Counted from the first letter of the stretch, positions 8,880 through 18,274 are shown. The stretch: 64,000 nucleotides of DNA from Pseudomonas abyssi (GCF_002307495.1 NZ_NTMR01000019.1:105715-169714); one strand, 5' to 3'. The notes: generated by a model not told the origin, from the sequence alone. Made by a program: numbers and translations.

Positions 8880-9761
8880 ATGAACTTCAAGAAACCGGTC
8901 ATGATTGCTGCTCTGACCATGGCAGCGCTGTTCACGACCGCAGCACAGGCCACGTCCCCGACCCCGCCCAGCGAACCTGGCTACGAGCAGCAGGCGGCCA
9001 GCGCTGCGCAGTTGCTGCACAAGGCGGTTGCCGCCTACCGCGAGGAAGGCAGCGCCGCCTTTGCTCGCTTCAGCCGCCAGGGCGAATTCGTTGATGGCGA
9101 CCAATACGTCTACGTGGTTGACGAGAACGGCTACATGCTGGCCAGCGGCGGCCCCTCGGCCGCACTGATCGGTCGCGACATCCGCCCCCTGCTTGACCCG
9201 GAACTGCAGGAAGCCTTTGCTTCGGCGCTGCAGCAGCCCGACTCGGACAGCGTCTCCAGCGCCGAATATCGCTGGATGAACTGGAACGACGGCAAGGTCG
9301 AACGCAAGCACGTGTTCTATCAGAAGGTCGACGGCAAGACCTTCGCCGTGGGCTACTACCTGCCCCGCTCCAGCGAGGCCGCCGCCAAGGCGCTGCTGGA
9401 TGATGCTGCCGCCGCCATCGAGGCGGACCCGAGCGCGACCATCAATCGAATCAACCGTCTGGACCCCGAATTCAACCGCGATGATCTGTATGTGTTCGTG
9501 GTCGATATGGACAGCATGAGCATGGTTGCCCACGGCTACAGTCGTCGTCTGCTGAACATTCACTTCCCCGAGCTGAAAAACCGCGACGGTGCACGTGTCG
9601 GTGAACAGATTCTTGATGCCGTCGAAGCGGGTCAAGACAGCGTGACCTACAGCTGGCCCAACCCGGTGACCGAACGCCCGGAGGAGAAGAAAACCCTGAT
9701 CCGCAAGGTCGGCAACTATCTGGTCGCGGTGGGTTACTACCAGGAACCGGTGACCGAGTAA
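8880..9761 (+). CDS. Periplasmic double single-Cache domain protein
   Basis: A 293-residue secreted protein. A Sec signal peptide (residues 1-24, ending AAQA) precedes two sCache-like sensor domains. The first contains YVYVVDENGYMLASGG (about 75-90) and RDIRPLLD. The second contains YVFVVDMDSMSMVAHG (about 200-215) and ends VGNYLVAVGYYQEP. Cache domains usually bind small carboxylates or amines outside the cell. Here no transmembrane or signalling domain follows, so it is a free periplasmic binding protein of unknown ligand. The start at 8880 has AGAGGA about seven bases upstream; an in-frame ATG lies two codons earlier. Confidence 0.82.
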   Translation: MNFKKPVMIAALTMAALFTTAAQATSPTPPSEPGYEQQAASAAQLLHKAVAAYREEGSAAFARFSRQGEFVDGDQYVYVVDENGYMLASGGPSAALIGRDIRPLLDPELQEAFASALQQPDSDSVSSAEYRWMNWNDGKVERKHVFYQKVDGKTFAVGYYLPRSSEAAAKALLDDAAAAIEADPSATINRINRLDPEFNRDDLYVFVVDMDSMSMVAHGYSRRLLNIHFPELKNRDGARVGEQILDAVEAGQDSVTYSWPNPVTERPEEKKTLIRKVGNYLVAVGYYQEPVTE

Positions 9762-9769
9762 GCCTGACA

Positions 9770-9793
9770 GGCTGGTGGCGCTCGCCATCAGCC
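9770..9793. terminator. Possible bidirectional hairpin between convergent genes
   Basis: GGCTGGTGGCG and CGCCATCAGCC form an 11-bp stem with one wobble pair and a 2-base loop. It sits between the stops of the Cache protein gene and the convergent DksA-like gene. There is no U-tract on either side, so intrinsic termination is only plausible. Confidence 0.4.
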
Positions 9794-9802
9794 CGCTTGC
9801 AG

Positions 9803-10069
9803 CTAGCGCAGCTGGCTGTCCTTGCTGGCGTTGCGGTTATAGCCGGAATCGAACCGGGCGTCTTTCTCCTGCTCTGCCTGGCAGGCCAGACACAGGCGCA
9901 CACCCGGCAGCGCCTGACGACGGCGCTCGGCAATCGGCTCGCCACAGTGTTCACAATGACTCAGGCTTTCGCCCTTGGGCAGATCCTGCCGGGCGCGCTC
10001 AACCGCCGAGTCGCGTGTCGCATCGATCTGCTCCTGTACCGCCCCGTCCTGTGCCCAGCCACTGGCCAT
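9803..10069 (-). CDS. DksA/TraR-type C4 zinc-finger protein
   Basis: A small 88-residue protein with the DksA/TraR zinc-finger signature: CEHCGEPIAERR near residues 39-50 and CLACQAEQE near 60-68, supplying four cysteines. It lacks the long coiled-coil arm of DksA, so it resembles the short YbiI/TraR-like group of unknown role, possibly acting at the RNA polymerase secondary channel. It lies just downstream of the sirtuin gene on the same strand (12-bp gap). Confidence 0.88.
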   Translation of the reverse strand: MASGWAQDGAVQEQIDATRDSAVERARQDLPKGESLSHCEHCGEPIAERRRQALPGVRLCLACQAEQEKDARFDSGYNRNASKDSQLR

Positions 10070-10081
10070 GATGCCTCCCGC

Positions 10082-10843
10082 TCAATCCTGAAAAGCCGCC
10101 TGCAGCAACGCCGGCAAAATCTCGCCCGCCGCACCTGCCAATAACCATTCGTCAGTGCCTCCCAGCGCTTGCGGGTCGGGATTGACGTGTACCACAGTCG
10201 CACCGTTGTGCAAGGCAATCTCGGGCACCTGCGCAGCCGGGTAGACCACACCTGAGGTGCCCACCGACAGCAACAGATCACAGTCAGCCGCCGCAGCGAA
10301 GGCCGCTTCCAGCGCGGTCACCGGCAGGCTCTCACCAAACCAGACAATCCCCGGGCGCACTGCCCCACCGCACTGCAGGCAACGTGGCGGCGCCAGGCGT
10401 CGACCTTCGGTCGCTTCTACCGGTGGCACCGGAGCCAGCTCGAATGGCGCCGCGCAGCGACTACAGCGCGGGTAATGCAGGCTGCCGTGCAGGTGCAACA
10501 CATCGCGGCTGCCAGCGCGCTCGTGCAGATCATCGACGTTCTGGGTAACCAGCGTCAGCTGCGGCAGCCGTTTGGCCAATTCGGCGATGGCGATATGGCC
10601 GGGGTTGGGTGAGCTGCACAGCACCTGCCTGCGCCGCGACTCATACCAGCCCCAAACCAGCTCAGGGTCGGCGGCGAACGCCTCTGGGGTCGCCAACTGC
10701 ATCGGATCAAAGCGCGACCAGAGCCCGCTCAGCGCATCACGAAAGGTGGCAATACCGCTCTCCGCCGACACTCCGGCCCCGGTAAACACCACCCCATGCC
10801 GTGCATTGCGCAGCTGCGCCAGCAAACCCTGATCAAACGTCAT
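10082..10843 (-). CDS. cobB: NAD-dependent protein deacylase (sirtuin, class III)
   Basis: Removes acyl groups from protein lysines using NAD+. The 253-residue product has the NAD-binding GAGVSAESGIATFR (about residues 22-35) and TQNVDDLHERAGS with the Gln-Asn-Asp set. The catalytic His lies in LHLHGSLH. Four zinc cysteines sit in CSRC and CLQCGG. The YESRR sequence near residue 67 gives the Tyr-x-x-Arg pair that marks class III (SIRT5-like) enzymes preferring succinyl or malonyl lysine. The start at 10843 has a GGAGG site seven bases upstream. Confidence 0.92.
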   Translation of the reverse strand: MTFDQGLLAQLRNARHGVVFTGAGVSAESGIATFRDALSGLWSRFDPMQLATPEAFAADPELVWGWYESRRRQVLCSSPNPGHIAIAELAKRLPQLTLVTQNVDDLHERAGSRDVLHLHGSLHYPRCSRCAAPFELAPVPPVEATEGRRLAPPRCLQCGGAVRPGIVWFGESLPVTALEAAFAAAADCDLLLSVGTSGVVYPAAQVPEIALHNGATVVHVNPDPQALGGTDEWLLAGAAGEILPALLQAAFQD

Positions 10844-10890
10844 CACCGCGCCTCCATAACCCGTTGCCCTCATCCTGCACCAGCGCGAAG

Positions 10891-11700
10891 TCAGTCGGCA
10901 AACACAAAACCGGCCAGCGGTACCCCCATCGCCACCTGATGAAAGTCAGTGCGTCCGGGGCTGTCAGCTGCCGCGCCTGCCACCACATGCAGCGGCAGCA
11001 GATGCTCGGCATCGGGGTGCGCCAGCAGCGCGCCCGGCGCCTGCTGCCAGTCCGCCAGCGCAGCATCGCGCTCGGCCTGCGGCAGCACCACCGCTTCCCG
11101 CAGCCAGCGATCAAAGGCGTCGATGGCCGGGGCCGGCGTCGCCAGGCTGGCGCGCATCAATGGGATATTGTGAAAGCTCATGCCGCTGCCGATGATCAGC
11201 ACGCCCTGCTCGCGCAGCGGTGCCAGGGCACGTCCCAGTTCCAGATGCGCCTGCGGGTCCATATCGGCCCGCAGCGACAACTGCAGCACCGGAATATCCG
11301 CCTCGGGCCGCACCAGCTTGAGCGGGATAAAGACTCCATGATCAAACCCGCGCCGGTTATCACGCGCGGTGCTGAACCCGGCATCTTCAAGCAGCTCCGC
11401 AACCTCGCCAGCCAGCTCCGGCGCCCCAGGCGCCGGCCAGGTCAGCTGGTAGGTGTACGGCGGAAAGCCGTAGTAGTCAAACAACAGGCCGGGGGCGGCC
11501 TGGGTATTCAGGGTAAAGACCGGTTCTTCCCAGTGGGCGGAGATCACCAGCAGGGCGCGGGGAGCCACATTCAGGCTCGGCAGCAGATTGCGCAACCAGG
11601 CTTCCATGCCCTGCCAGGTGTCGGCCGGTTCCCACTCCATGAAGAAGCAGGGACCGGCGCCATGGGGAAGAAAGACCGTCGGCAGTCGATTGGCAGACAT
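10891..11700 (-). CDS. DODA-type extradiol aromatic ring-opening dioxygenase (LigB superfamily)
   Basis: A 269-residue non-haem iron or zinc dioxygenase related to E. coli YgiD and plant 4,5-DOPA dioxygenase. Metal-ligand histidines are visible in FLPHGAGP (about residues 10-17), in ISAHWEEP and in the downstream FDHGVFIPL and GSGMSFHN motifs. The start at 11700 has AGGAGG upstream. The gene lies 22 bp downstream of a DoxX gene on the same strand; the pair is divergent from a LysR regulator. The natural substrate is unknown. Confidence 0.88.
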   Translation of the reverse strand: MSANRLPTVFLPHGAGPCFFMEWEPADTWQGMEAWLRNLLPSLNVAPRALLVISAHWEEPVFTLNTQAAPGLLFDYYGFPPYTYQLTWPAPGAPELAGEVAELLEDAGFSTARDNRRGFDHGVFIPLKLVRPEADIPVLQLSLRADMDPQAHLELGRALAPLREQGVLIIGSGMSFHNIPLMRASLATPAPAIDAFDRWLREAVVLPQAERDAALADWQQAPGALLAHPDAEHLLPLHVVAGAAADSPGRTDFHQVAMGVPLAGFVFAD

Positions 11701-11722
11701 GCTCAATCCTCCTTGGTCAATA

Positions 11723-12178
11723 TCAGAACGGCAGGTTAAAACGACGGTCCAGCGAGAAGCGATCACCACCGCGCAGGAAGATACCGAAGGCCGTCAGGGC
11801 CCACAGCAGCGGGTATTCGATTCCGCCATTGGTCCAGAAGAAGCCGTTGGCCGTGTGCACTGTCAGCGCCACCCCAAGCATGAAGGTGACCGCCAGCGCC
11901 GCCGGACGGGTCAGCAAACCAAGAACCAGCGCCAGACCACCAAAGAACTCCACCAGGCCCGCCAACAGCGCAAACAGAATGCCGGGGGACATGCCCAACG
12001 AGCCTTCAAAGAACTGGCCGGTGGCTTCCAGGCCGTAGCCGCCAAACCAGCCAAACAGCTTCTGCGCGCCATGCGGCATCAGCATCAGGCCAGCGGTAAT
12101 GCGGATCAGCGGATAGCCCAGCGGCGCCAGGCGCTCGAAGATGGCCAGGCCAGGGGTTACAGTGTTTTGGTTGCTCAT
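11723..12178 (-). CDS. DoxX family membrane protein
   Basis: A 151-residue inner-membrane protein with four hydrophobic segments and DoxX features (GLMLMPHGAQKLFGWFGG, then LVEFFGGLALVLGL). The family is linked to redox and quinone functions but has no firm biochemical role. It is first in a two-gene unit with the DODA-type dioxygenase and divergent from a LysR gene 86 bp away that probably controls both. The ATG at 12178 is preferred over an upstream in-frame codon inside the promoter gap. Confidence 0.9.
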   Translation of the reverse strand: MSNQNTVTPGLAIFERLAPLGYPLIRITAGLMLMPHGAQKLFGWFGGYGLEATGQFFEGSLGMSPGILFALLAGLVEFFGGLALVLGLLTRPAALAVTFMLGVALTVHTANGFFWTNGGIEYPLLWALTAFGIFLRGGDRFSLDRRFNLPF

Positions 12179-12264
12179 GATGTGTCTCCAGACGTTGCGT
12201 TGAGTTGATGGAGAGCAGATTATGCTGGTTTCCAAATTTACATAAGACTGCAGATAAGGAACCC

Positions 12265-13197
12265 ATGGTTAACGAATCGGAAACCCTAGGCGGGTCACTG
12301 AAAGACCTCTATGCCTTTTGCGCGGTTATCGAGTTCGGCACACTCTCGGCCGCCGCCCGCGAGCGCGGTGAAACCAAGGGCAGCATCAGTCGTCGGCTGT
12401 CGCGGCTGGAGCAACGCCTCGGCGTGGCCCTGCTGGCGCGCACACCGCGTTCGGTATCGGCCACCGAGGAAGGCACGGCCTTTTATCTGAAGGCCCGCGA
12501 TGCCCTTACCCTGCTGGCCGACGCCAGCGCCAGCGCGCGCGCCGCTCAGGAGATCGCCGCCGGACACCTGCGGCTGACCGCCCCACTGGATATTGGCGTT
12601 GGCGTACTACCGCCGCTGCTGGCGCGTTTCCGCGAGCTGTATCCGCAGATCGACATTGAATTGCTGCTGACCGACACACCGCTGGATCTCAGCGCCCACC
12701 GGATCGACCTCGCGCTGAGAGCCACACCGGGCAACCTGCCGGACATGAGCTACCGGGCCTCGGCATTGATCAATTTTCGTATCGCGCTGTACTGCGCACC
12801 CGATTATCTCGCCGGGCGCGAGCCGCCCCTGCGGCCGGCCCAACTGGTCGAACACCAGCTACTGGCCTGCCGCGAGATGGTCGGCGCTGCCACGCTGCAG
12901 CTGAGCGACGCCCGCGGCCGGGAGGCCAATCTCACCCTCAAGCCGGTGATGCGCACCAGCGACTACGCCAGCGCCCACCAACTGCTGTGCAGCGGTGTCG
13001 GCATCGGCCCGTTGCCTGACCTGATCGCCCGCCGCAGCCTGGCCGACGGTGCGCTGCTGCCGATACTAGCGGACTGGCAGGTCGCGCCGGGTACCCTGTA
13101 TGCCATCAGCCTCAGCGGTGCGCAGGCGCCAGCACGGGTGAGGCTGTTCCGCGAGTTTCTGCGCGGCGAACTGAGCGCGTTGCAGCAACAGACCTGA
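12265..13197 (+). CDS. LysR family transcriptional regulator
   Basis: A 310-residue LysR regulator. The N-terminal winged helix contains LKDLYAFCAVIEFGTLSAAA and the recognition helix ETKGSISRRLSRLEQRLGVALL. The periplasmic-binding-like effector domain occupies roughly residues 95-300. It is divergent from the doxX-dioxygenase pair and probably regulates it. The start at 12265 has AAGGA nine bases upstream. Confidence 0.92.
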   Translation: MVNESETLGGSLKDLYAFCAVIEFGTLSAAARERGETKGSISRRLSRLEQRLGVALLARTPRSVSATEEGTAFYLKARDALTLLADASASARAAQEIAAGHLRLTAPLDIGVGVLPPLLARFRELYPQIDIELLLTDTPLDLSAHRIDLALRATPGNLPDMSYRASALINFRIALYCAPDYLAGREPPLRPAQLVEHQLLACREMVGAATLQLSDARGREANLTLKPVMRTSDYASAHQLLCSGVGIGPLPDLIARRSLADGALLPILADWQVAPGTLYAISLSGAQAPARVRLFREFLRGELSALQQQT

Positions 13198-13251
13198 CCA
13201 ACGCCCTTCTAGCCATTACACTGAAAGCGTATCCCCCGGACCGGATGTGAC

Positions 13252-15165
13252 ATGCAGATTGAACTGATCGAGATTCGCGACCACCTCAGCCGCTTCCCCC
13301 CCTTCGACGAACTGCCCGAGGACGTGCTGGATGAGGTCGCCCGACAGGTGGAAATCGGCTACTGCAAGGCCGGGACCCAGATCCTCACCTTCAACCAGGA
13401 AATCCACGAGCTGCACTATGTGCGCAGTGGCGCGGTGGAGATTTTCCGGCGCAATGGCGACCTCTATAACCGCCTGACCGAGGGCGATGTGTTTGGCCAT
13501 TTCGGCCTGCTGCGACGCAACCGCGTGCGCTTCCCCGCCAAGGCCATCGAAGACACGCTGCTGTATTACATACCCGGCACCCTGTTCGATCAGCTGTGCG
13601 AGCAATACGAGCACTTTGCCGACTTTGTCGAGGCCGAGGGCCAGTCACGGCTCAAGGCGGCAGTCGAGAACGGCCGCGCCAGCGAGCTGATGAAGATCAA
13701 GGTGCGCAAGCTGATCTCGCGCCTGCCGGTGACCGTGCCGCTGACCACCAGCGTGCAGGAAGCGGCCCAGGTGATGACCAGCCAGAGCGTATCCTCGCTG
13801 GTCGTGGTCGACCCGCACAGCCAGTGGCCCAACCCGGATCGCGTGCCGGTTGCCGAGCCGCACCACGGCGTCATGGTCGGCATTATCACCGACCGCGACT
13901 TCCGCACCCGGGTGCTGGCCGAAGGGCTGCCGCTGGACACCCCGGTCAGCGACGTCATGTCGCCCAACCCGATTACCGTGCAGGGCGATGACACCGTGTT
14001 CGAAGCCATGCTCAGCATGCTGCGCAACAACATCCACCACCTGCCGGTGGTCACCCGGCGGCGTCCGATCGGCCTGATCAACCTCAGCGACATCATCAAG
14101 TACGAGTCCCAGAGCAGCCTCTATCTGGTCAGCGCCATCTATAACAAGCAGTCGGCAGAGGAGCTGAAAAGCCTGCTGCCGGACGTGCGTGCCACCTTTG
14201 TGCGCATGGCCCGCGACGAAGCCAGCGCCCACATGATCGGCAGCGCCATGTCCGGCATCGGTCGCAGCTTTACCCAGCGGCTGCTGGAGCTGGCCGAAGA
14301 CCAGCTCGGCCCGCCGCCGGTGCCCTATGCCTTCATGGCGCTGGGTTCAATGGCCCGTGATGAGCAGCTGGTGGTCACCGACCAGGACAACGCGCTGGTA
14401 CTGGATGATCGCTTCGATCCGGCGCAGCACGACGATTATTTTTTCCAGCTGGCGACCATCGTCAGCGACGGCCTCGCGGCCTGCGGCTACAGCTACTGCA
14501 AGGGCGGCATCATGGCGACCAATCCCAAGTGGCGTCAGCCGCTGTCGGTCTGGCGCGGCTATTTCAATGACTGGATCGACCGCCCCAAACCCGAGGCGCT
14601 GCTCAATAGCTGCATCTTCTTTGATCTGGATGCGGTCTACGGAGAAAGCGCGCTGGTTGAAGAGCTGCAGGAACTGCTGGCCGAACGCGCCAGCAGCAAC
14701 GAGCCGTTCCTCGCCGCGCTGGCACGCAACGCACTCAACCGCACGCCGCCGCTGGGCTTCTTCCGTACCTTCGTGATGGAAAAAGACGGCCGCCACAAGA
14801 ACGTCATCAACCTCAAGCGCCGCGGCACCGCGCCGCTGACCGACCTGATCCGCGTGCACGCCCTGGCCTGCGGCTCGCGGGCGCAAAATTCCTTTGACCG
14901 CCTGGACGCCATTGCTGCGACCAAGCTGATGCCTCCCGAAGCGCTGGAACGCCTGCGCTACGCGCTGGAGTTCCTGTCACTGGTACGCATACGCCACCAG
15001 GCGGTCGATCTGGAAGACGGCATGGACCCGGACAACGACGTTGAGCCGGAAAACATCCCCGCCGCCGAACGACACAACCTCAAGGAAGCGTTCCAGGTGC
15101 TCAGCAACGCCCAGAAGTTTCTGCGCTTTCGCTACCCGCACCTGCCCGTTACCCGGACTCTATGA
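13252..15165 (+). CDS. cNMP-binding / CBS / DUF294 nucleotidyltransferase-like signalling protein
   Basis: A 637-residue cytoplasmic protein with four modules in order. A cyclic-nucleotide-binding fold (about 15-135, EIFRRNGDLYNRLTEGDVFG) is followed by a CBS pair (about 160-290, with GIITDRDFRTRVL and GLINLSDI). A DUF294 nucleotidyltransferase-like domain (about 320-450) has a GSMARDEQLVVTDQDNALV core, matching the GSxxRxE...DxDN pattern of GlnD-type enzymes. A DUF294 C-terminal domain completes it. It probably senses a nucleotide and modifies a partner. Its stop overlaps the start of the exonuclease gene by four bases (ATGA), so the two are translationally coupled. Confidence 0.9.
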   Translation: MQIELIEIRDHLSRFPPFDELPEDVLDEVARQVEIGYCKAGTQILTFNQEIHELHYVRSGAVEIFRRNGDLYNRLTEGDVFGHFGLLRRNRVRFPAKAIEDTLLYYIPGTLFDQLCEQYEHFADFVEAEGQSRLKAAVENGRASELMKIKVRKLISRLPVTVPLTTSVQEAAQVMTSQSVSSLVVVDPHSQWPNPDRVPVAEPHHGVMVGIITDRDFRTRVLAEGLPLDTPVSDVMSPNPITVQGDDTVFEAMLSMLRNNIHHLPVVTRRRPIGLINLSDIIKYESQSSLYLVSAIYNKQSAEELKSLLPDVRATFVRMARDEASAHMIGSAMSGIGRSFTQRLLELAEDQLGPPPVPYAFMALGSMARDEQLVVTDQDNALVLDDRFDPAQHDDYFFQLATIVSDGLAACGYSYCKGGIMATNPKWRQPLSVWRGYFNDWIDRPKPEALLNSCIFFDLDAVYGESALVEELQELLAERASSNEPFLAALARNALNRTPPLGFFRTFVMEKDGRHKNVINLKRRGTAPLTDLIRVHALACGSRAQNSFDRLDAIAATKLMPPEALERLRYALEFLSLVRIRHQAVDLEDGMDPDNDVEPENIPAAERHNLKEAFQVLSNAQKFLRFRYPHLPVTRTL

Positions 15166-15893
15166 TTCGTTTTACCCCGGCCGCCCCCGGCGGCCCCGCC
15201 ATCGACTGGACCAGCGAGTTGGCACGGCGCGCCGAGCGCAGCCGCCATCCGGCGCTGCAAGCCTTTTACCAAGCCGGTTGTGCCAGTGGCGACACGCCGC
15301 TGGAACAGGCGCAGCTGATCGCCCTGGACATCGAAACCACCGGCCTGGATGCACGCCGGGACGCCATCGTCAGTATCGGCCTGGTGCCCTTTGACCTGCA
15401 GCGCATTCGTTGCCGCGACGCCTTCTACGAGGTGGTCAAGCCCAACACCCCGCTGAGCGAAGAGTCCATCACCTTTCACCGCATTACCCATTCGGACATC
15501 CGCCAGGCGCCGCCAATGGCCGCTGTACTGGACCGGGTACTGAAGGCCATGGCCGGCAAGATCATGGTGGTGCATTACCGGGCCATTGAACGCGCCTTTC
15601 TGGATCGGGCGGTACAACAGCACCTGGGCGAGTCGCTGACCTTCCCGGTGATCGACACCATGCAGCTCGAGGCCCGCCTGCACCGGGGCAGCGCGCAGCC
15701 CGGCTGGCTGGCCCGGCTATTTGGCCGCAAGGTGGAATCCATTCGTCTGGCCGACAGCCGCCTGCGCTACGGCCTGCCGCACTACAGCGCCCACCACGCC
15801 CTGACCGATGCGGTGGCGACCGCCGAACTGCTGCAGGCGCAGGTGCTGACTCACTATCAGCCAGAGACCCCGTTGCGGGACCTCTGGTACTGA
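15162..15893 (+). CDS. DEDDh 3'-5' exonuclease (DNA polymerase III epsilon-like)
   Basis: A 243-residue exonuclease. Motif I is ALDIETTGLD (catalytic Asp and Glu, about residues 56-65), motif II lies around VVHYRAIERAFLD, and motif III is HHALTDAVAT with the His-x4-Asp of the DEDDh class. It is not fused to a polymerase or UvrC-like domain. It is coupled to the upstream cNMP-CBS-DUF294 gene by an ATGA overlap; this pair recurs in pseudomonads, where its role is unclear. Its TGA ends two bases from the convergent FAD oxidase stop. Confidence 0.9.
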   Translation: MIRFTPAAPGGPAIDWTSELARRAERSRHPALQAFYQAGCASGDTPLEQAQLIALDIETTGLDARRDAIVSIGLVPFDLQRIRCRDAFYEVVKPNTPLSEESITFHRITHSDIRQAPPMAAVLDRVLKAMAGKIMVVHYRAIERAFLDRAVQQHLGESLTFPVIDTMQLEARLHRGSAQPGWLARLFGRKVESIRLADSRLRYGLPHYSAHHALTDAVATAELLQAQVLTHYQPETPLRDLWY

Positions 15894-15894
15894 G

Positions 15895-17244
15895 TCAGAC
15901 CGACAGCGAACGCATCTTGCCCGGATTCAGCAACGAATGCGGGTCGTTCGCCGCCTTGCTGGCGAGAATTGCCGGGCTCAACGAGCCGCCATGCTTGCCG
16001 TCTTCCAACATAAAGGTGTGGCTGTTGTTGATCTTGATGCCCAGCGACTCATGCAGCGCCATAACCTCGTGCAACCGCTCATCGGAGCTGTAGCGCACCA
16101 GCGGCAGCCCGGTGATCAGCGGTTGGCCGTTGCCCAGACGGATAAACTCCAGATGAGTGAGCACCTCATCGCCAACCAGCGCCTTGAGGTCTGCCAGTTG
16201 CTCCAGCACCCGCTCAGCAGCGTAGTTGGTCTGCAGGTTGGTGACGCTTTTATCGTGCTTCAGCGCCTGCAGGGTTGAGTGGTTCCAGCAGTGCTCCATC
16301 AGTGTCAGGCCGGAGGCCTGCGCTTCGGCGAAGGTCTGCATCCAGAGCTGCTCACCGCCGTATTCTGCCAGCAATTGCGCCAGCGGCTGGCGATTGTGCG
16401 GCGCCACCAGCGCCATCACCAGGTAGTGCCCGTCAGGCTGCTCAAAGGGGATATCGCGGAAGTAGGATGCCGCCTTGCTGTCGTACAGCGACAGTTCACG
16501 CTTCTCGATACCGGCCGCATCCAGCAGGGTGCGACAGAAGCCATAGGCTGTCTCGATAGTGGCAAAATCCAGCAGATATTCATCCCAGTCTCGCGCAGGG
16601 GCCAGCGCCAGTTCCAGATCAAGCAAAATGCCGTTGGTGCCATAGGTATGGTGATAGGTCAGCAGTTCTTCGCCACGCAACTCCAGCACCCGCGGCGTTT
16701 GTTCAATCGTCAGTACGCGGATCGCCTGCACCGTTCCCGAGGTCGAGATCGGCCCGTAGTTGATCGAGCCGATACCGCCGAAGCCACCGGCAAACAGGCC
16801 ACCGATGCTGGCCGCGCGATAGGTCGAAGGCATGCAGCGCAGCTCCCAGCGCTGCTCGCGCACACGGGTTTCCAGCTCGCCGATCTTCATCCCGGCCTGA
16901 ACACGGACCAGACCGTCACACAGCCACTGCAGGTCGGTGCAGGCGGTCATGTCGATGACCACGCCCCCTGCCAGCGGCACCGCCTGGCCGTAGTTGCCGG
17001 TGCCACCACCACGCACCGTCATCGGCACACCCAGTTCAACGCAGCAGCCAACCAGCGCACTCAGTTCGGCCTCGTTGCGCGGCTTGACCACCAGGTCAGC
17101 CAGTTTGTCCGCCAGCTGCGGCACCAGCATCGGGCTGAACCAGTAGAAGTCCCGGGACAAGCGCTTGATATGCACCTTGGAGGTAATCCAGTCCAGCTCG
17201 GGCAGGCGCTGCTGCAGGCTGCCCAGCGTGTCTGTTGACGTCAT
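15895..17244 (-). CDS. FAD-binding oxidase (PCMH/VAO type)
   Basis: A 449-residue flavoprotein of the vanillyl-alcohol-oxidase / GlcD superfamily. The FAD-binding PCMH domain (about residues 40-215) includes VRGGGTGNYGQAVPLAGGVV and GGLFAGGFGGIGSINYGP. A substrate cap domain follows, and the C-terminus is PHSLLNPGKMR. It would oxidise a hydroxy- or amino-substrate. It is the last gene of the reductase-Rid-creatininase-binding protein operon (28-bp gap). The start at 17244 has GGAG six bases upstream; an ATG four codons earlier is possible. Confidence 0.85.
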   Translation of the reverse strand: MTSTDTLGSLQQRLPELDWITSKVHIKRLSRDFYWFSPMLVPQLADKLADLVVKPRNEAELSALVGCCVELGVPMTVRGGGTGNYGQAVPLAGGVVIDMTACTDLQWLCDGLVRVQAGMKIGELETRVREQRWELRCMPSTYRAASIGGLFAGGFGGIGSINYGPISTSGTVQAIRVLTIEQTPRVLELRGEELLTYHHTYGTNGILLDLELALAPARDWDEYLLDFATIETAYGFCRTLLDAAGIEKRELSLYDSKAASYFRDIPFEQPDGHYLVMALVAPHNRQPLAQLLAEYGGEQLWMQTFAEAQASGLTLMEHCWNHSTLQALKHDKSVTNLQTNYAAERVLEQLADLKALVGDEVLTHLEFIRLGNGQPLITGLPLVRYSSDERLHEVMALHESLGIKINNSHTFMLEDGKHGGSLSPAILASKAANDPHSLLNPGKMRSLSV

Positions 17245-17272
17245 CTCATGCTCCATTGGGTTGGGCCTGCGC

Positions 17273-18274
17273 TCAGGGCAGAACCGGGTTCTGCGTGATG
17301 AACTCGGTGGTGTAGACGTCCTGCAGCGCAACCTTGTCGCTATCCACCAACTGGTTTTCCAGCAGCATGTTCCAGGTCGCCTGCATGCGCGCATCGGTAA
17401 TCACGCCGATCCCCTGGGTCGCCGCATCCCCCCCGGCAACCATGCCGCTGCTGCGCAGACGCTCCAGGGCAAAAGCCAGCTGCTCGGTGGTCATATCCGG
17501 ATTTTCCTGCTGGATCACTGCATTGCCGCCGCTCGGGTCCGTGATGTAGCGCTTCCAGCCCTCACGGGAGGCATCCAGAAAGGCCTGTACCTGCTCCGGG
17601 TGCTGCTCGATCAGCTCGTCGCTGCAGGCAATCGAGTTGCCGTAGGGCGGGTAGCCCTCCTGCCCCAGAGAAAAAACGTTGAACTCAACGCCTTCGCGCT
17701 GCAGCGCAAAGGGCTCGGAACTCATGTAGCCCTGCTGCGCCAGCGAGTTGTCGGCAATGAAGGGTTGTACGTTGAAGGTGTACGGGCGGCTCATGGCATC
17801 GGTGAAGCCGTACTGACTCTTTGCCCAAGGCCACCAGGACGAATGCGCACTGGAGGAAATCAGCACCTTGCGGCCGCCCAGCTCAGCCAGCGAGTTGACG
17901 TCCTTGTGGGTGATAATCACGGTCGGGTCATACTGAAAGCTGGCACCGACCATGGTCAGTGGAATGCCCTGCTGACGCGCCATGACGGTACCGATGTCAT
18001 CCTTGATAATGCACTGGGCCTGCCCCGCGGCCAGCAACTGCGCCGAGTTGACCTGCGGCCCGCCCATGCGGATGCTGACATCTAGCCCTTTCTCTGCGTA
18101 CAGCCCGTCCGCCAGTGCCTGGTAAAAACCACCGTGCTCGGCCTGTGCGTACCAGTTGGTGATAAAGGTGATCGGCGTTGCCGCCTGCGCGCTGGCGCAG
18201 CCCGCGGCGGCCAGCAGTGCGCTCAATGCGGCGATATGTCTAACCGGGTTACGCGTGTTGCCTGTTGCTTGCAT
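17273..18274 (-). CDS. ABC transporter substrate-binding protein (NMT1/ThiY/SsuA type)
   Basis: A 333-residue periplasmic binding protein. The leader (about residues 1-31) contains an AAAGC that could be a weak lipobox and an AQA signal-peptidase site. The NMT1-like domain begins ITFITNWYAQAEHGGFYQAL, typical of proteins that bind pyrimidine precursors, sulfonates or nitrate. No permease or ATPase gene lies near, so it must use a distant transporter or serve as an orphan binder. It is the fourth gene of the creatininase operon (gaps of 42 bp upstream and 28 bp downstream). Confidence 0.88.
   Translation of the reverse strand: MQATGNTRNPVRHIAALSALLAAAGCASAQAATPITFITNWYAQAEHGGFYQALADGLYAEKGLDVSIRMGGPQVNSAQLLAAGQAQCIIKDDIGTVMARQQGIPLTMVGASFQYDPTVIITHKDVNSLAELGGRKVLISSSAHSSWWPWAKSQYGFTDAMSRPYTFNVQPFIADNSLAQQGYMSSEPFALQREGVEFNVFSLGQEGYPPYGNSIACSDELIEQHPEQVQAFLDASREGWKRYITDPSGGNAVIQQENPDMTTEQLAFALERLRSSGMVAGGDAATQGIGVITDARMQATWNMLLENQLVDSDKVALQDVYTTEFITQNPVLP

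Noticed and set aside
12179..12264. TTATG / CATAA repeat in the doxX-LysR gap as a LysR operator
   Set aside because: The arms are five bases and AT-rich, too short to distinguish from chance.
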